64,000 bases of DNA, taken from assembly GCF_004209755.1 (NCBI RefSeq), contig NZ_CP035913.1, positions 2,914,001 through 2,978,000 on the forward strand, read 5' to 3'. The stretch comes from Pseudoduganella lutea. GTDB lineage: Bacteria > Pseudomonadota > Gammaproteobacteria > Burkholderiales > Burkholderiaceae_D. The notes beneath the pieces are model-generated. The model was not told the origin of the DNA and ran no database searches. It worked only from the letters and a program-made list of their open reading frames with translations. Of this stretch, positions 1-7,597 are shown piece by piece (position 1 is the stretch's first letter; every line of letters starts with the position of its first letter). The position numbers and the translations under genes were made by a program.

Positions 1-2
1 TG

Positions 3-434
3 TCCGGCCAGGTGGTGCTGGTGGGATACGGCCGCGTGGGCCGCCACATCGCCCGCACGCTCAACGAGCACGGCATCCACTACGTGGTCGCGGAACAGAA
101 CCGCGAAGTGGTCGACGAGCTGCGGCGCAACGGCATTCCCGCCGTCGCCGGCAACGCGGGAGAGCCAGCCGTGCTGATCCAGGCCCACATCGCCCACGCC
201 AGGATGCTGGTGATCGCCACGCCCGATACCTTCCACGTGCGCGCCATGATCGAAACGGCGCGCGCGCTGAACCCGGACATCCGCACCGTCGTGCGCACCC
301 ACAGCGAAGAGGAAGCGGACCTGCTGCGGCAAGAGCAGGCCGGCAAGATCTTCATCGGCGAACAGGTCCTGGCCGACAACATGAGCCATTTCGTGATCGA
401 CACCTTCCGCAAGCCCGCCGCCGCCGCGCACTAA
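3..434 (+). CDS. Kef/YbaL-type cation:proton antiporter, C-terminal NAD-binding (TrkA-N/RCK) domain, 5' truncated
   Basis: The reading frame is open from the first bases of the window, so the start and the membrane part lie upstream. The visible 143 residues form a TrkA-N (RCK) Rossmann domain with the nucleotide-binding motif GYGRVGRHIA near the beginning and a following acidic/basic beta-alpha repeat (VVAEQNREVVDELRR). In KefB/KefC/YbaL proteins this cytoplasmic domain gates a K+/H+ antiporter. The end HFVIDTFRKP is short; no TrkA-C domain follows. The assignment to the Kef/YbaL group, rather than a stand-alone TrkA protein, rests on the absence of any start near the window edge and is inference. 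Confidence 0.75.
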   Translation, partial: SGQVVLVGYGRVGRHIARTLNEHGIHYVVAEQNREVVDELRRNGIPAVAGNAGEPAVLIQAHIAHARMLVIATPDTFHVRAMIETARALNPDIRTVVRTHSEEEADLLRQEQAGKIFIGEQVLADNMSHFVIDTFRKPAAAAH

Positions 435-440
435 CCACGG

Positions 441-491
441 CCGGGCCCGTGTCCACCATGGGGTCAACCCCGAAATCGGACACGGGCCCGG
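441..491. repeat. Palindromic intergenic repeat, GTGTCC/GGACAC type, copy 1
   Basis: Perfect 14-bp arms (CCGGGCCCGTGTCC at 441-454, GGACACGGGCCCGG at 478-491) enclose a smaller dyad GGGGTcaACCCC (460-471). It lies directly 3' of the antiporter gene. The same core, in both orientations, recurs at 522-574, 17007-17051 and 17074-17110, so this is a dispersed family and not a one-off terminator. Confidence 0.8.
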
Positions 492-521
492 CATTGACAG
501 CGCTGATCATCTGACCGTGCA

Positions 522-574
522 GCCCAGCTCGTGTCCGAAACGGGGCCTGGCCCCAGGGTGGACACGAGCTGGGC
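522..574. repeat. Palindromic intergenic repeat, GTGTCC/GGACAC type, copy 2, inverted
   Basis: Perfect 15-bp arms (522-536 and 560-574) enclose the dyad GGGGCC-T-GGCCCC (542-554). Read on the minus strand it has the same order of sub-motifs as copy 1 (GTGTCCACC, then a GGGG..CCCC dyad, then GGACAC), so copies 1 and 2 form an inverted pair about 30 bp apart. Confidence 0.8.
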
Positions 575-686
575 AGTTAGCGTGGCAGCAGGCCATGCTC
601 CTCGACACGGCAAGCGACTGTGCGCCAGCTAACCGTACGTGCGTGCCGCCCTTGTATTCCTCTGCCCGTTACCGTACGCTGGAACC

Positions 687-1331
687 ATGAGGCAACTATT
701 GCTGCTATTGTTGATAGGTTGTGGTGCGCCCACGCTGGTGTTCGCGCAGGGGGCGGGTAGCGACACGCCCAAGCTGCAGGTCACCGTCAAGCGCATCATG
801 CAGGAAGCGCTGCACATGTACGAGATCGATGCCACCGGCACCGTGCAGGCGCCGCTGCCTGTCGTGTGGCGCATCCTGACAGGCTATGACCGGATGGAAG
901 AGTTCGTGCCCGATCTCGTGTCGTGCCGCGTGCTTTCGCGCAATGGCAACGAGGTAATCATCGAGCAGTTCGGCAATGCGCGCTTCCTGTTCATGTCGCG
1001 CTCGATCCACCTGATCGTGCGCGCCACCGAGCAGCCCATGTCGTCCATCGACATCGCGCTCATTTCCGGCGACATGAAGCACTATGAATCGCGCTGGGAG
1101 CTGGTACCTGTCCCGGAAACGGGCGGCACGAAAGTGCTGTACAAGGGGCGCATGATGCCCAACTTCTACGTGCCGGGCATCCTCGGCACGAACATCATCC
1201 GCGGCGATATCGAACGCATGATGGGCGCCGTGCTGGCGCGGCTCGACAAGGGTATCGCACCGCGCGCCCTGCCCTCGGCCGGCACGGACATTGCCCGTAC
1301 CGGTGCGGCGGCCCTGGCGGCGCCGCGCTGA
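687..1331 (+). CDS. Exported SRPBCC (START-like / polyketide cyclase) domain protein
   Basis: A 214-residue protein. The ATG at 687 is preferred to the upstream in-frame start at 639 because it begins a clear signal peptide (MRQLLLLLLIGCG..VFA, cleavage near residue 20). The mature part reads like a SRPBCC/START fold: a beta-strand start (VQAPLPVVWRILTGYDRMEE), a central strand region and a long C-terminal helix near residues 165-190. These folds bind hydrophobic ligands in a central cavity; no catalytic residues can be named. The last ~25 residues are Ala/Arg-rich and probably disordered. The substrate is unknown. Neighbouring genes give no functional link. Confidence 0.65.
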   Translation: MRQLLLLLLIGCGAPTLVFAQGAGSDTPKLQVTVKRIMQEALHMYEIDATGTVQAPLPVVWRILTGYDRMEEFVPDLVSCRVLSRNGNEVIIEQFGNARFLFMSRSIHLIVRATEQPMSSIDIALISGDMKHYESRWELVPVPETGGTKVLYKGRMMPNFYVPGILGTNIIRGDIERMMGAVLARLDKGIAPRALPSAGTDIARTGAAALAAPR

Positions 1332-1350
1332 CTGCGCTGAACCTGGCCGT

Positions 1351-1803
1351 TCAGGCCGGGTACTGGTCGCGCGTGCGCACTTCCGCGAAATTCTCCAGGC
1401 TGCCGATCCGGATCACCACCGGGTTCAGGCTGGCTTGTGCATGCATCGGCCGCCAGGCGAATTTCCATTCCTGCTCTGCCGCATCCTGGGCGGCCATCGT
1501 GAAGGCCGAGCCCAGCCGGGCGCGGCTGCCATACTCGACAGCGCCGTCGATACCGGCCCAGTTCGGCAGCGTGCGCTGCACGGCACGGTGCACGCGTTCG
1601 CCAAATTCCTCGGTGTTATGGATGACGAGGCAGGCATCGGCGCCGAAATGGTCGAACAGGTCGCGGCTCCACGCCTGCGAGAACGACAGCGTGAGGAATC
1701 CCGCATCGGGCCGCAGCACGAAATGACCCTGGCTGAGTGCCTGGTCGAGTTCGCTGCGGGGACCATAGCGGTGCAGGGTCGGGGGGCGTTGATAGTCGTG
1801 CAT
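1351..1803 (-). CDS. Conserved hypothetical protein, cytoplasmic, 150 aa
   Basis: I do not recognise the family. The ATG at 1803 (MHDYQRPPTLHRYGP) starts a globular, mixed alpha/beta sequence with no signal peptide or membrane segment; upstream in-frame codons read as Cys/Arg-rich noise and were excluded. Visible segments include HFVLRPDAGFLTLSFSQAW, a likely beta-hairpin, and EEWKFAWRPMHAQASLNP. It starts 10 bp after the DUF2721 gene stop on the same strand, so the two are probably co-transcribed. Codon use matches the neighbours. Confidence 0.6.
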   Translation of the reverse strand: MHDYQRPPTLHRYGPRSELDQALSQGHFVLRPDAGFLTLSFSQAWSRDLFDHFGADACLVIHNTEEFGERVHRAVQRTLPNWAGIDGAVEYGSRARLGSAFTMAAQDAAEQEWKFAWRPMHAQASLNPVVIRIGSLENFAEVRTRDQYPA

Positions 1804-1813
1804 GGATTCGTGT

Positions 1814-2290
1814 CTAGATTTGTTTCGTGACTGGCTCGTTGGTTCTGGGTGCGCGGCGCACGTGGCGCATGGCACGCATGGCGGACGAGGCAATGAAGAT
1901 CTCGCGCAGCAGCGCGCCAAAGCTGGCGATCAGGCTGCCCACCGCCGCCGCGAACAGGCCGGCAATGTACTTGTCGAGCGTGACGTCGGTGGTATCGCCC
2001 ACGAACAGCAGGGCGATCACGATGCCGACGAACAGGCCGCACAGCGTGGACAGCGTGATCGCCATGTTGATGTAGTGCGAGCGGCGGTACAGCACGTCCA
2101 GCTCGGTGATGTAATGGTCGTTGTAGGCGATGTCGAGGCGATCCTCGAGCACGCGCGAGCGGTCGATGATGCGGGCCAGGCGGTTGATCAGCACCATCAG
2201 GGCGGTGCACACGCCGTTCAGCAGGAATACCGGTGCGATCGCCAATTGAATGATGTGGCCGATGTCGCCCAGCTGGATGTTCATTGCCAT
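1814..2290 (-). CDS. DUF2721 family integral membrane protein
   Basis: A 158-residue protein with three hydrophobic segments (about residues 10-32, 78-100 and 110-135). It has the family-typical beginning IQLAIAPVFLLNGVCTALM followed by NRLARIIDRSR, which is the signature stretch of DUF2721 proteins. The function of the family is unknown. Two in-frame ATGs (2290 and 2284) fit equally well; neither has a clear ribosome binding site. The gene is probably transcribed with the 150-aa protein that follows 10 bp downstream. Confidence 0.75.
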   Translation of the reverse strand: MAMNIQLGDIGHIIQLAIAPVFLLNGVCTALMVLINRLARIIDRSRVLEDRLDIAYNDHYITELDVLYRRSHYINMAITLSTLCGLFVGIVIALLFVGDTTDVTLDKYIAGLFAAAVGSLIASFGALLREIFIASSAMRAMRHVRRAPRTNEPVTKQI

Positions 2291-2423
2291 ATTATGTTGT
2301 GTACGCTGCGGGACGACGCGCCCGCTCCAGGCGCAAGTGTAGCAGGCCGCCGCATGGCGGCGGTGCCGGCCAACCCGCCACGGCAAAAAAACCCGGGAGC
2401 ATGCCGGGAAAATGGCCGGCCGC

Positions 2424-3377
2424 CTAGAACCGTCCGAAGCGGCGGAATGCCTCGGTGGCCGCCACCAGCTCGCGGCTGATGCCCAGCTCCATGGCCCCAT
2501 GGCCGGCATCCGGCACCATCTTCACCACCGAGCCTGGCCACTGCTTGTGCAGCCGCCAGGCGGTAAACGGCGGGCAGATCACGTCGTAGCGCCCCTGCAC
2601 GATCACGGCCGGCAGGTGCGCGATGCGCGATACATTCTTCAGCAACTGCTCCTCCTCGAAGAAGCCCAGGTTGGCCATGTAGTGCGCTTCCAGCCGGCCC
2701 AGGCCAAGATCCAGCGTGTCGCACGGCGGCTCTTCCGGCTGCGGCATCAGGAACACGCGCCGCCCTTCGAACCGGCTCCACCCCCGCACGGCGGGCCAGT
2801 ATACGTCCGGGTCCGGGTCCATGATGCGCCGGTAATAGGCCTGCAGCAGGTCGCCCCGCTCCGGCTCCGGAATCGCCGCGGCGAATTCCTCGTGGATCTC
2901 CGGGTGGAACCACTGGGCGCCGTCGATGAACCAGTCGATCTCCAGCGTCGTGCACAGGAAGACCCCGCGCAGCACGAAGCCGAGGCAGCGCTCGGGATGG
3001 GCTTCGCCATACGCCAGCGCCAGCGTCGAGCCCCACGAGCCGCCAAACACCAGCCACTGGTCGATGCCCATCAGCTGGCGCAGCTGCTCCATGTCCGACA
3101 CCAGCAGCCCGGTCGTGTTGTCGCGCGTTTCGCCCAGCGGCGTCGACTGGCCGGCACCGCGCTGGTCGAACAGGATCACGCGGTAGTGGCGCGGATCGAA
3201 GAAGCGCCGGTGCTGCGGCGACAAGCCGGCTCCCGGCCCGCCATGCAGGAAGATCACGGGAATGCCCTGCGGGTTGCCCACCTCTTCCCAGTAGATCGTG
3301 TGCAGCGCGTCGACCTGCAGCATGCCGGTGCGCAGCGGGGTAATGGGCGGAAACAGGTAGGGTGATGGATCGGGCAT
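2424..3377 (-). CDS. pip: Proline iminopeptidase (alpha/beta hydrolase, peptidase S33)
   Basis: A 317-residue cytoplasmic enzyme that removes N-terminal proline from peptides. Visible hallmarks are the oxyanion-hole motif HGGPGAG (about 45-51), the DQRGAGQS loop (71-78), the nucleophile elbow GGSWGST with Ser114, the acid region GRYDVICPP and the catalytic His in DAGHGAME near the C-terminus. The length matches bacterial Pip (about 310-320). The ATG at 3377 is chosen because homologous sequence starts at PDPSPYLFPPITPLRTGML; frames upstream are Arg/Ala noise. The gene sits 23 bp downstream of the deaminase-like gene on the same strand and may share its transcript. Confidence 0.93.
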   Translation of the reverse strand: MPDPSPYLFPPITPLRTGMLQVDALHTIYWEEVGNPQGIPVIFLHGGPGAGLSPQHRRFFDPRHYRVILFDQRGAGQSTPLGETRDNTTGLLVSDMEQLRQLMGIDQWLVFGGSWGSTLALAYGEAHPERCLGFVLRGVFLCTTLEIDWFIDGAQWFHPEIHEEFAAAIPEPERGDLLQAYYRRIMDPDPDVYWPAVRGWSRFEGRRVFLMPQPEEPPCDTLDLGLGRLEAHYMANLGFFEEEQLLKNVSRIAHLPAVIVQGRYDVICPPFTAWRLHKQWPGSVVKMVPDAGHGAMELGISRELVAATEAFRRFGRF

Positions 3378-3400
3378 GTGGCGGACTTTCAGCAAAAGCG

Positions 3401-4717
3401 TCAGAAGAGCGTGTTGATGGCACGCTGCACATTGTAATCGTCGTCGACGAGCAAGAGCACGGACCACTTGTCGAACGTGGTGCACGGGTGCGAGATGCCG
3501 CAGCCGACCAGGTCGCCCACGCGCAGGTCGCCCACGCGCATGTCGCCCTCCTCGGGCAAACGCAGATAGGCATGCTGGTCGTTCATCTTGTCGATGCATG
3601 CGCCCGCAGGCAGCGTGACCGGGCCTTCTCCCGGCCGGTGCGCACGCAGCGCCACCGGCAAGCCCAAGTCATGCGACGCGTCGCGCTTGCCCATCGACAG
3701 GATCGCCAGGCCCGGCTCCGGCCGCGACAGCACGATGCTCCATACTTCGAGCGCGGGCCGCAAACCTTCGGCGATGTTATCGCGCGCATCCAGTTCGGCG
3801 GTCAATTCCAGGTAGTGGCCATGATCGCTGGTCAGGTAGCAGCCGCTGCGCAGCACCGGCAGCACGGGCCGCGACAGGCCATCGACGGCATGGAACGCGC
3901 GCGCCACCAGGTCGAAATACGAGGAACCACCAGCCGACAGCAGTATCCGCGGCCCGACGAACAATCCTTCCGCGTCGCACTGCCGCGCCAGGTCCGCCAT
4001 CCGGACCAGGAAGGCGTCGACCCGTTCGATGTCGGCGCCACGATCATCGCTGACCAGCAAGCCTTCGTAGCCTTCGATGCCGGCCAGTTGCAGGCCGCTC
4101 GCCGCGGCGACGATGCGCGCCAGCGCGAGTGCATCTTCCGGTGTGCGGCAACCGGTGCGCTTGCCGGCGATGCCCAGTTCCACCAGGAGCTGCAAGGGCC
4201 GCCCGATGCCGGCGGCCACCGCGGCTTCGGACAGGCGCCGTACGCCGTCCGCCGAATCGGCCAGCACGAACAGTTCGAAGCCGGGATCGTCGCGCAACAG
4301 CGCCAGCAGCGCGCGAATGTCGGCCGGTGCGACCAGTTCATTGGCGAGCAGCACGCGCCGCACGCCGAAGCGCGCAGCGGCCAGCACTTGCGGCGCCGTT
4401 GCCAGCGTCATGCCCCAGGCGCCATTGGCCAGCTGGGCGCCAAACAGTTGCGGACTCATCGTGGTCTTGCCGTGGGGCGCGAGCACCGCATCGTGGCGGG
4501 CGCAAAAAGCACGCATCCAGTCGAGGTTGTGCAGCAGGCTGGAAATCTTCAGCACGGCCACGGGAAAGCCGGTATCGGCCGCAAGCACGTTCCAGCGCTG
4601 CAAACCAACCATGTGCTGGCGCAGCGGTTGCGTGATCGGCAGGCCCTTGGTACCGGGCTGCAGGGATTGTTCTTCCAGTTCGGCCAGTCGCAGGCCGCCG
4701 TCGGGCAGGATGGTCAT
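3401..4717 (-). CDS. Amino acid deaminase / D-threonine-aldolase-like PLP enzyme (alanine racemase N-terminal fold)
   Basis: A 438-residue fold-type III PLP enzyme. An N-terminal TIM barrel carries the PLP lysine in APHGKTTM (Lys84), and a C-terminal beta domain carries the probable metal pair His/Cys in GISHPCTTFDKW, as in eukaryotic-type D-serine dehydratase and D-threonine aldolase. Such enzymes act on hydroxy-D-amino acids; the exact substrate cannot be read from sequence. The start MTILPDGGLRLAELE is preferred over the upstream in-frame start. Near the C-terminus MRVGDLRVGDL comes from a short direct duplication in DNA at about 3517-3542. The palindrome at 4749-4796 lies just upstream. 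Confidence 0.82.
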   Translation of the reverse strand: MTILPDGGLRLAELEEQSLQPGTKGLPITQPLRQHMVGLQRWNVLAADTGFPVAVLKISSLLHNLDWMRAFCARHDAVLAPHGKTTMSPQLFGAQLANGAWGMTLATAPQVLAAARFGVRRVLLANELVAPADIRALLALLRDDPGFELFVLADSADGVRRLSEAAVAAGIGRPLQLLVELGIAGKRTGCRTPEDALALARIVAAASGLQLAGIEGYEGLLVSDDRGADIERVDAFLVRMADLARQCDAEGLFVGPRILLSAGGSSYFDLVARAFHAVDGLSRPVLPVLRSGCYLTSDHGHYLELTAELDARDNIAEGLRPALEVWSIVLSRPEPGLAILSMGKRDASHDLGLPVALRAHRPGEGPVTLPAGACIDKMNDQHAYLRLPEEGDMRVGDLRVGDLVGCGISHPCTTFDKWSVLLLVDDDYNVQRAINTLF

Positions 4718-4748
4718 TCGCGATCCAAAAGAGGCTTGAAAAAAAACA

Positions 4749-4796
4749 GGGCAGGCACCTGGTGCGGGCTCATCGCCCGGCACCAGGTGCCTGCCC
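4749..4796. repeat. Palindromic intergenic repeat, CAGGCACCTGGTGCC type
   Basis: Arms of 21 and 22 bp (4749-4769 and 4775-4796) are inverted copies with a single-base gap; the core is GGCAGGCACCTGGTGC. It lies between the 3' end of phaB and the start of the deaminase gene, both on the minus strand. It could terminate phaB transcripts, but there is no T-run after the stem, and the sequence is more like the other dispersed palindromes in this window. Confidence 0.7.
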
Positions 4797-4837
4797 GATC
4801 GAGCTACCGGATACCGGCAGCTTGTGGCAGCAATGGC

Positions 4838-5578
4838 TTACGACATGTGCTGGCCGCCATTGATGGCGATATTGGCGCCCGTGACGAACGCGGCTTCATC
4901 CGACGACAGGTAGGCAACGAGGCCCGCCACTTCGTCCGGCTTGCCCAGGCGGCCCATCGGGATCTGCGGCAGGATTTTCGTGTCGAGCACTTCCTGCGGG
5001 ATTTCGGTGACCATCTTGGTGCCGATGTAGCCCGGCGAGATCGTGTTTACGGTCACGCCCTTGCGCGCCACTTCCAGCGCCAGCGCCTTCGTGAAGCCGT
5101 GCACGCCGGCCTTGGCCGCCGAATAGTTGGTCTGGCCGAACGCGCCTTTCTGGCCATTCACGGACGAAATATTGATGATGCGACCCCAGCCGCGCTCGAT
5201 CATGCCGTCAGTCACCGGTTTCGTCATGTTGAAAACGGAATCGAGGTTGGTGCGCAGCACCGCATCCCAGTTCACCTTGTCCATCTTCTTGAACGTCGTG
5301 TCGCGGGTGATGCCCGCGTTATTGACCAGCACGTCGATCGGGCCGATGTCACGGGTGATCGCGGCAACGCATTCCTGGGCCGAGTCGTAGTCGGCCACGT
5401 CGGCCGGATAGGCGGAGAAGTTGTAACCCTTTTCCTTCATTTCATCCAGCCAGCCCTGGTACTTCGTGTTGTTCGGGGAATACGTGGTTACCACCTTGTA
5501 GCCCAGCGCGACCAGCTTGATGCAGATCGCTTCGCCCAGACCACCCATGCCGCCCGTTACCAATGCAACTCGTGCCAT
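4838..5578 (-). CDS. phaB: Acetoacetyl-CoA reductase (PHB synthesis)
   Basis: A 246-residue short-chain dehydrogenase that reduces acetoacetyl-CoA to (R)-3-hydroxybutyryl-CoA with NADPH, the second step of polyhydroxybutyrate synthesis. Visible are the cofactor motif TGGMGGLG (8-15), NNAG (86-89), the catalytic set Ser138/139, Tyr152 and Lys156 in INISSVNGQ..YSAAK, and the family-typical ending VTGANIAINGGQHMS. Length and sequence match the PhaB/PhbB family closely. It lies 78 bp downstream of phaA on the same strand, consistent with a phaA-phaB transcript. No phaC synthase is in the window. Confidence 0.96.
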   Translation of the reverse strand: MARVALVTGGMGGLGEAICIKLVALGYKVVTTYSPNNTKYQGWLDEMKEKGYNFSAYPADVADYDSAQECVAAITRDIGPIDVLVNNAGITRDTTFKKMDKVNWDAVLRTNLDSVFNMTKPVTDGMIERGWGRIINISSVNGQKGAFGQTNYSAAKAGVHGFTKALALEVARKGVTVNTISPGYIGTKMVTEIPQEVLDTKILPQIPMGRLGKPDEVAGLVAYLSSDEAAFVTGANIAINGGQHMS

Positions 5579-5656
5579 ATGTCATCCCCTCTAATTAGCG
5601 TGCTCCGCACATAAAAACAAAGGGCCACTGCGTATGTGGCCCCCTCACTACCGTTG

Positions 5657-6835
5657 TTACTCGCGTTCGACGGCCAGCGCCACGCCCATGCCGCCGCCGA
5701 TGCACAGCGAGGCCAGGCCTTTCTTCGCATCACGGCGCACCATTTCGTGCAGCAGCGTCACCAGGATACGGGCGCCGGATGCGCCGATCGGGTGGCCGAT
5801 GGCGATTGCGCCACCGTTTACGTTGATCTTGCTGGTGTCCCAGCCCATTTCCTGGTTCACGGCGCACGCCTGGGCGGCAAAGGCTTCGTTGATTTCCAGC
5901 AGGTCCAGGTCTTGCGGCGACCAGCCGGCCTTCTTCAGTGCCAGCTTGCTGGCCGGTACCGGGCCCATGCCCATGTAGGCCGGATCCAGGCCGGACGAGG
6001 CATAGGCCTTGACGCGTGCCAGCGGCTTCAGGCCCAGTTCCTTCGCCTTCGAGGCCGACATCATCATCACGGCGGCCGCGCCGTCGTTGATGCCGGAGGC
6101 GTTACCGGCGGTAACGCTACCCTCCTTGTTGAAAGCCGGGCGCAAGCCTTGCAGGCCTTCGATGGTGGAACCGGCTTTGACGTATTCGTCGCTGTCGAAC
6201 ACGATCGTGCCCTTCTTCTGCGCGATTTCCAGCGGCAGGATCTCGTCCTTGAACTTGCCTTCCTTCTGTGCCGCTTCGGCCTTCAGCTGCGACTGCAGTG
6301 CGAACTCATCCTGCTGGGTGCGCGAGATTTCATATTTCTTCGCCACGTTCTCGGCGGTGATGCCCATGTGGTACTGGTTGTACACGTCCCACAGGCCGTC
6401 GACGATCATCGTGTCCGTCATCTTCACGTCGCCCATGCGGAAGCCGTCGCGCGAACCGTTCAGCACGTGCGGCGAGGCGCTCATGTTTTCCTGGCCGCCG
6501 GCAATGATGATGTCCGAATCGCCGGCCTTGATGGCTTGCGCCGCCAGGAACGTGGCCTTCAGGCCGCTGCCGCACACCTTGTTGATCGTGTAGCCGGGAA
6601 TCGCGTTCGGCAAGCCGGACTTGATCACCGCCTGGCGGCCCGGGTTCTGGCCCACGCCGGCCGTCAGCACCTGGCCCAGGATCACTTCGCTGACCAGGTT
6701 CGGGTCGATGCCGGTCTGCGCCAGCAAGCCCTTGATCACGTGCGCGCCCAGGTCGGCTGCGGGGATCTTGGCCAGGCTGCCGCCGAATTTGCCGACCGCG
6801 GTACGGGCCGCGGCAACGATGACTACATCATCCAT
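5657..6835 (-). CDS. phaA: Acetyl-CoA C-acetyltransferase (beta-ketothiolase)
   Basis: A 392-residue biosynthetic thiolase that condenses two acetyl-CoA to acetoacetyl-CoA, the first step of PHB synthesis. The acylated cysteine is Cys88 in [11 protein letters not shown]. The second-site residues are His348 in [12 protein letters not shown] and Cys378 in CIGGGMG. Length and the ending GVALAVERE are typical of PhaA/AtoB. It is followed by phaB on the same strand. Upstream lie a set of 26-bp degenerate repeats and then the phasin gene, so the three PHB genes form one locus, though possibly with separate promoters. Confidence 0.95.
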   Translation of the reverse strand: MDDVVIVAAARTAVGKFGGSLAKIPAADLGAHVIKGLLAQTGIDPNLVSEVILGQVLTAGVGQNPGRQAVIKSGLPNAIPGYTINKVCGSGLKATFLAAQAIKAGDSDIIIAGGQENMSASPHVLNGSRDGFRMGDVKMTDTMIVDGLWDVYNQYHMGITAENVAKKYEISRTQQDEFALQSQLKAEAAQKEGKFKDEILPLEIAQKKGTIVFDSDEYVKAGSTIEGLQGLRPAFNKEGSVTAGNASGINDGAAAVMMMSASKAKELGLKPLARVKAYASSGLDPAYMGMGPVPASKLALKKAGWSPQDLDLLEINEAFAAQACAVNQEMGWDTSKINVNGGAIAIGHPIGASGARILVTLLHEMVRRDAKKGLASLCIGGGMGVALAVERE

Positions 6836-6937
6836 TTACTTTCTCCAGTTCACTGACCAGACCGGCCAGCAGGGTTGTCGAAGCGCTACTACTTTTCATT
6901 CTATCGGGTTGCGGGGCAAGCTACCAGCGAAGTCGCG

Positions 6938-7041
6938 GCTGAGCTCGCCTGTGCGGAGTCTCTGCCGAGCCCGCCCATGCGATGCCATTGCTGAGCTTGC
7001 CTATGTGAATTCCTTGCCGAGTTCCCCCATCCTGTGCTGGG
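6938..7041. repeat. Four 26-bp degenerate tandem repeats across the phasin 3' end
   Basis: Units start at 6938, 6964, 6990 and 7016. Each begins GCTGAG or GCCGAG and keeps a GC(C/T)...CCCGCCCATG-like middle. The array overlaps the last codons and stop of the phasin gene (stop at 7001-7003). Past that stop the phasin frame continues with HRMGGLGR, closely resembling the in-gene HRMGELGK, so the repeat has copied the end of the coding sequence or vice versa. Confidence 0.7.
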
Positions 7042-7390
7042 CCGCGTTGGCCACGCCCGCCACTTGCCGGCCATACCGCTGAGCACGTTCCAATGCCTGC
7101 TGGGATTGCGAGGCTGTCAGGCAGACTAGGTCGCGCGGCTCGCGCACGAACAGCAGCCCGTTCGACACGGCATTGGCCGCCGCGATGCTTTCCCGCGTGG
7201 CATGCACGTTCAGCTCGACCAGGCTGGCGCCGCTCTCGAAGGCTGCCCGCATCAACGCGTTGCAACCGGCCAGCTGCGATTCGGCGAAGGCGCGGCCAGC
7301 ATTGACCAGTTCGGCTGGCAGGGCAGCGGGCAGGTCAACTGGCAGCGTGGTGGGCCACTCGCTGAAAAACTTCGTGGGAAGGGTGAACAT
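7001..7390 (-). CDS. phaP: Phasin family protein (PHB granule-associated)
   Basis: A 129-residue protein with no signal peptide and a predicted mostly helical, amphipathic sequence typical of phasins: PAELVNAGRAFAESQLAGCNALMRAAFESGASLVE, then a second helical half with SQSQQALERAQRYGRQVAGVANAAQ (here given by region, about residues 25-60 and 90-120). Phasins coat PHB granules and control their size. It is shorter than the ~180 residues of many PhaP proteins, and its C-terminus is formed by the 26-bp repeat unit. Location upstream of phaA-phaB on the same strand supports the role. The gene symbol is assigned by family and context. Confidence 0.8.
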   Translation of the reverse strand: MFTLPTKFFSEWPTTLPVDLPAALPAELVNAGRAFAESQLAGCNALMRAAFESGASLVELNVHATRESIAAANAVSNGLLFVREPRDLVCLTASQSQQALERAQRYGRQVAGVANAAQHRMGELGKEFT

Positions 7391-7410
7391 GGGAGTCCTT
7401 TCGGAAAACG

Positions 7411-7530
7411 GCTAAGCGAACTCAGCTAAGCGAACATGCGGATATGCAACGAACATGCTGAACGACTATGGCTGAACGAATGGCTGAACGAACATGGCTG
7501 AACGGACACAGCAGAGCGAAAACAGCTGAG
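7411..7530. repeat. Degenerate ~14-bp tandem repeats (GCTGAACGAACATG) upstream of the phasin gene
   Basis: The 120 bp between the phasin start and the metR 3' end contain about seven imperfect units related to GCTGAACGAACATG or GCTAAGCGAAC, with insertions. Spacing is irregular (12-18 bp). The array sits where the phasin promoter would be, so it could influence its expression; no known PhaR-type operator is evident. Confidence 0.6.
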
Positions 7531-7597
7531 ATTCCGCAAAGGCTTTCATGCTAATTGGCAGAGCTGGCCAGTTATTTGATAAATATCAAACTCTGCG

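Noticed and set aside
3362..5614. A 750-codon open frame on the plus strand opposite the deaminase and phaB genes
   Set aside because: Same reason: the minus-strand genes are clear family members and the plus-strand product is Arg/His/Gln noise.
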